Part shown: piece after piece, positions 5,776 through 7,902 of the stretch | Numbering within the stretch: position 1 is the stretch's first letter | How the letters are laid out: each line of letters opens with the position of its first letter | NCBI GenBank assembly: GCA_002506745.1 | Contig: DAYE01000039.1 | Span: 13,424-21,325 of the forward strand | From: Euryarchaeota archaeon UBA33 | Lineage (GTDB): Archaea; Thermoplasmatota; E2; DHVEG-1 | DNA length: 7,902 nt | Direction: 5' to 3' | Translations under genes and position numbers: made by a program | The notes under the pieces: generated by a model | The model's database searches: none | Seen by the model: only the letters and a program-made list of their open reading frames with translations | Told to the model about the DNA's origin: nothing

Positions 5776-6351
5776 CTAATCAATAAATGAATCACGTAGC
5801 ACTATGATTTTATCGTTCAGCTGTATCAGTTTGCTTGAGTCCATCTCCTCTTCGACTAGTATGGAGACGACATGGATGTTCTCCGACCTGCTTCTATTCA
5901 TGACCACTGACATGAACTCTCTGATGATCTCTGGGTCATTATAGATCATCAATGCGCTGAGCGAGTCGATAACGATGAATTTATCTAAATCACGTTTCAT
6001 TCCTTTGAAATTGTTCAATATCTCAAGGATCATTTTTTCGAGCATCACTGGGCTTTCGACATAGATACAGTTCGGGGATCCTTCAGAGATACCGGCAGCA
6101 CGGGAGATACAATCAATAAATTTGATATTGGACTGTTTGGTCCCCTCTTTGAACGTCTTTGAAAGATAATCGAAGGTTTTACTGACTGTGACATAGGTCC
6201 ATGTGGTATGAGTGTTTCTGCACATAGAGTCAAAGATCGCTTCTTGTAAATCTCCATGTCTATTCTCAGGGACCTGGATCCCAACGGATTGGTTCACCTG
6301 GATTGCTGCTGCGATTCGCTCCCTTATGCCTTCAATAACCGCATCTACCAT
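5776..6351 (-). CDS. KaiC-like protein lacking the P-loop
   Basis: A 191-residue protein that aligns by layout with the core of KaiC/RAD55-like ATPases but is shorter, because the usual N-terminal GID-LD-GGIP-G segment is missing. The P-loop position after the first strand reads GIQVPENRHGDL (24-35), with no GKT/S. The acidic residues after strand 2 are also absent (VTVSKTFDYL). In contrast the Walker B strand is well kept: KFIVID at 124-129, followed by SLSALM as in active relatives. The C-terminal part holds two more predicted core strands (VVSILVEE, KIIVLRD). It probably cannot bind ATP in the normal way, and I infer a pseudo-ATPase partner. The ATG at 6351 has GGAG (6360-6363) 8 bases upstream, overlapping the stop codon of the preceding gene, and the two are 11 bases apart. 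Single-domain halobacterial and methanogen KaiC-like relatives with lost motifs are known, but I cannot name a specific family. Confidence 0.82.
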   Translation of the reverse strand: MVDAVIEGIRERIAAAIQVNQSVGIQVPENRHGDLQEAIFDSMCRNTHTTWTYVTVSKTFDYLSKTFKEGTKQSNIKFIDCISRAAGISEGSPNCIYVESPVMLEKMILEILNNFKGMKRDLDKFIVIDSLSALMIYNDPEIIREFMSVVMNRSRSENIHVVSILVEEEMDSSKLIQLNDKIIVLRDSFID

Positions 6352-6362
6352 CTTCTCTTCTC

Positions 6363-7121
6363 CTATCGTTTCAAGAATGATTCAAACTCAGTCGATTTCA
6401 ACAATGGTATCAATTCGATACCACGTTGAGCCGAGATATTCAATGCAAACTTCGTGCGAGAATGATCAGTCCCTCGCATTTTAATGACCTGTAATGTCCG
6501 AATGAGATCTCCTTTCCTGTCCATATCACCAAGGAATAAAATACCATCGGAGATGAACTCCTCGATCTCATATTGGGAGAATTTGAACGTCTGAGGTGGG
6601 ACTTCAGAGGTAAGCATTGTTGTGCATTTCATCACTGCAAGAGATGTGCCGAGTTTGAAGATAAAATCCCGGATCATCTCTCTGGTCTGAAGTCGATAGC
6701 ACAGTGCAGTGATAGAATCCATCACCAAGCGTTTGACGTCCAGCTCATCAGCGATATCCTTTAAGATATCAAGCAGGGCTCCTGCGTCTTCGACTGTGTA
6801 TTTTTCTGTGTCTAAGCCTAAGCGTTCACTGATGATCCGTAGATCGATGATATTGACCATGCCTGATTCAATGAGTTTCTTATCATAGAAGGCAAACCCC
6901 TCTAGGTTCTTTGTCAGCTTAAAGAGAGGTTCTGTGATGGTGAAAAACACGCCACGTTCCCCTTTTCTGGCTCCATTGAACAGGTACTGCATACAGAGCG
7001 TTGTCTTCCCCGATCCACTGCAGCCCGTGATAAGAACGGTGCTTCCCAGTGGAATTCCTCCTGACATTTTCATATCAAGTTCTTCGATGCCGGTGCTACA
7101 AACTTCCTTTTTTACTGGCAT
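6363..7121 (-). CDS. KaiC-like RecA-superfamily ATPase, intact motifs
   Basis: A 252-residue single-domain ATPase (254 if the ATG at 7127 is used). Domain order: the family signature CSTGIEELDMKMSGGIPLGS (about 8-28); Walker A GCSGSGKT (33-40, Lys39); the acidic position after strand 2 (TITEP, Glu64); Walker B RLVMD (131-135); and a late IKMRGTDHSRT segment like the KaiC K-x-R region. Single-domain archaeal relatives (RAD55/KaiC-like, including archaellum ArlH) act as ATP-dependent regulators or assembly factors. No kaiA or kaiB is nearby and there is only one ATPase domain, so a circadian clock role is not implied. It is the first and only catalytically complete member of a four-gene operon. 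The start at 7121 is preferred because GGAG (7130-7133) lies 8 bases before it, whereas the ATG at 7127 is only 2 bases from it. A TATA-like box lies upstream at 7185-7195. Confidence 0.9.
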   Translation of the reverse strand: MPVKKEVCSTGIEELDMKMSGGIPLGSTVLITGCSGSGKTTLCMQYLFNGARKGERGVFFTITEPLFKLTKNLEGFAFYDKKLIESGMVNIIDLRIISERLGLDTEKYTVEDAGALLDILKDIADELDVKRLVMDSITALCYRLQTREMIRDFIFKLGTSLAVMKCTTMLTSEVPPQTFKFSQYEIEEFISDGILFLGDMDRKGDLIRTLQVIKMRGTDHSRTKFALNISAQRGIELIPLLKSTEFESFLKR

Positions 7122-7129
7122 AGCCATAT

Positions 7130-7135
7130 CTCCTC
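7130..7135 (-). promoter_or_regulatory. Ribosome binding site of the ATPase operon
   Basis: On the minus strand GAGGAG is followed by AT and then ATGGCTATG. The first ATG (7127) is 2 bases away and the second (7121) is 8 bases away. The second has the usual spacing. Confidence 0.5.
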
Positions 7136-7184
7136 AACCTTTTAGCATTTAGAGTGTATCTTTTCGAAATTGATATGCATTCGT

Positions 7185-7195
7185 ATAATATAAAA
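7185..7195 (-). promoter_or_regulatory. TATA box of the four-gene ATPase operon
   Basis: TTTTATATTAT on the minus strand matches an archaeal TATA box. Transcription start is expected near 7164, about 40 bases before the first gene. No other strong promoter is seen in the 4-12 base spacers within the operon, so this single promoter probably serves all four genes. Confidence 0.5.
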
Positions 7196-7202
7196 CTTAA
7201 GG

Positions 7203-7258
7203 TTTTATTTACACAGATTCTCTTTTTTTACAGTAAACTACTAAAAGAGGAAAATATT
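7203..7258 (+). promoter_or_regulatory. Promoter region of the tRNA thiolase gene
   Basis: Two candidate TATA-like elements face right: TTTTATTTA at 7203-7211 and AAAATATT at about 7250-7257. The first would give a leader of about 60 bases, the second about 15 bases including the ribosome binding site GAGG at 7285-7288. The choice cannot be made from the sequence alone. The region is shared back to back with the ATPase operon promoter. Confidence 0.3.
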
Positions 7259-7294
7259 CTGCATTGTTCGTTCGTTGATCTCTTGAGGCTTTTC

Positions 7295-7902
7295 ATGACC
7301 ATCCAATGCTTGAAATGTAAGAAACCTGCAGTCACATTCATCCGCTATAGTGGTGCTCATCTTTGTAAAAACCATTTCATTGAATTTGTTGAACGACGGG
7401 TGAAAAAAGATATCAAAAAACAAGGGCGGACAAATGATGAGACGACCTTTGCAATCGCCTTGTCCGGTGGGAAGGACAGTACAGTAACGTTGTACCTCAT
7501 GCATCAGATCTTCTCACACCATCCTCATGTCACGTTGCATGCGATCACGGTTGATGAAGGAATCAAGGGATATCGTGATACCAGTCTGCCGATAGCCCAG
7601 AAAAATTGTAAGAAACTAGGGATTGAACATCATATCATCTCTTTTAAGGAGGCTATTGGGGTGACGATGGATAAGGTTGCTGCATCTCATGATGAGCTAG
7701 GGGAATGTAGCTACTGCGGGGTGTTCCGGAGGTTTTGTCTGAACAAAAAAACAAAGGAGCTTGGGGTAGATAAACTGGTGATGGGCCATAATCTTGATGA
7801 TATGGCGCAGTCGATCCTGATGAATTTCACGAACGGGGATATGCAGAAGCTTGCCCGTCTTGGTCCTCATTCAAAGATTCAGCCTGGTCTTGTGCCTAGG
7901 TT
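7295..7902 (+). CDS. ttuA: TtuA/Ncs6 family tRNA 2-thiouridine synthetase (3' truncated by window)
   Basis: The first 202 codons of a PP-loop ATPase that thiolates tRNA uridine (U34 in the Ncs6/Ctu1/NcsA branch, U54 in the TtuA branch), using sulfur usually delivered by a ubiquitin-like carrier. The N-terminal zinc finger is present (C5-x2-C8 and C24-x2-H27). The PP-loop SGGKDS is at 57-62. A CSYCG motif (C138, C141) matches the pair that, with a third Cys beyond the window end, holds a [4Fe-4S] cluster in TtuA. The GHNLDDMAQSILMN segment (164-177) is the conserved family motif. The C-terminal third, with the last Cys and second zinc finger, is not visible. The ATG at 7295 is supported by GAGG at 7285-7288, 6 bases upstream. 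The sequence shown does not separate the U34 from the U54 branch, so the symbol is provisional. Confidence 0.93.
   Translation, partial: MTIQCLKCKKPAVTFIRYSGAHLCKNHFIEFVERRVKKDIKKQGRTNDETTFAIALSGGKDSTVTLYLMHQIFSHHPHVTLHAITVDEGIKGYRDTSLPIAQKNCKKLGIEHHIISFKEAIGVTMDKVAASHDELGECSYCGVFRRFCLNKKTKELGVDKLVMGHNLDDMAQSILMNFTNGDMQKLARLGPHSKIQPGLVPR

Noticed and set aside
4392..7121. Circadian clock (KaiABC) interpretation of the KaiC-like operon
   Set aside because: The proteins are single-domain, two lack catalytic motifs, and no kaiA or kaiB is present. Archaeal KaiC-like proteins commonly have other roles.
4392..7121. Archaellum operon with ArlH
   Set aside because: No archaellin, ArlI, ArlJ or ArlF/G gene is next to it, and the intact ATPase has no specific ArlH feature that I can confirm.
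7241..7504. 87-codon minus-strand open frame over the start of the tRNA thiolase gene
   Set aside because: It covers the zinc finger and PP-loop coding region of a clear TtuA/Ncs6 gene and has no supporting features.
1..7902. Mobile element, integron, prophage or toxin-antitoxin signature
   Set aside because: No transposase, integrase, terminal inverted repeats, attachment sites or recognisable toxin pair is visible, and base composition seems even across the window.

Overview
The window looks archaeal, most likely from a Thermoplasmatota-like euryarchaeal lineage; the domain is well supported, the lineage is a guess. The evidence is a RadA recombinase, several single-domain KaiC/RadA-family ATPases, an archaeal-type thiazole synthase tail, an N-terminally zinc-fingered TtuA/Ncs6 tRNA thiolase, TATA-box-like promoters, GGAG-type ribosome binding sites, and oligo-T tracts after plus-strand genes. 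It is gene-dense with no gene-free stretch over 300 bases. No rRNA, tRNA, CRISPR array, insertion sequence or phage gene is visible.

Layout. (1) 1-234 (+): 3' end of thi4 (thiamine thiazole synthase), followed by a small hairpin and T-run. (2) 398-1706 (+): two uncharacterised envelope proteins. The first is a short pilin-like protein (one N-terminal membrane helix plus a beta-sandwich-like domain). The second is a coiled-coil protein with two C-terminal membrane helices. (3) 1722-2681 (-): radA, convergent with the preceding pair, with a clear TATA box and ribosome binding site that place its start at 2681. (4) 2839-4329 (+): a secreted protein with six regularly spaced Asp-box repeats (a sialidase/YCF48-like beta-propeller) and a C-terminal Ig/CARDB-like domain, divergent from radA. 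(5) 4392-7121 (-): a tight four-gene operon with spacings of 11, 12 and 4 bases. In transcription order it encodes a KaiC-like ATPase with intact nucleotide-binding motifs, a KaiC-like protein whose P-loop is gone but whose Walker B remains, a small protein resembling the V4R fold, and a KaiC-like protein in which Walker A and Walker B are both degenerate. (6) 7295-7902 (+): the 5' two-thirds of a TtuA/Ncs6 family tRNA 2-thiouridine synthetase, divergent from the operon and cut by the window end.

How it may work together. The housekeeping genes (thi4, radA, ttuA/ncs6) are unrelated in function and probably flank accessory material. The most interesting part is the four-gene operon, which looks like a signalling or regulatory ATPase module: one catalytically competent RecA-fold ATPase, two pseudo-ATPase relatives and one possible ligand-sensing small protein. 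Its function is not shown by the sequence. No kaiA/kaiB, archaellum, pilus motor or chemotaxis gene is present in the window to anchor it.
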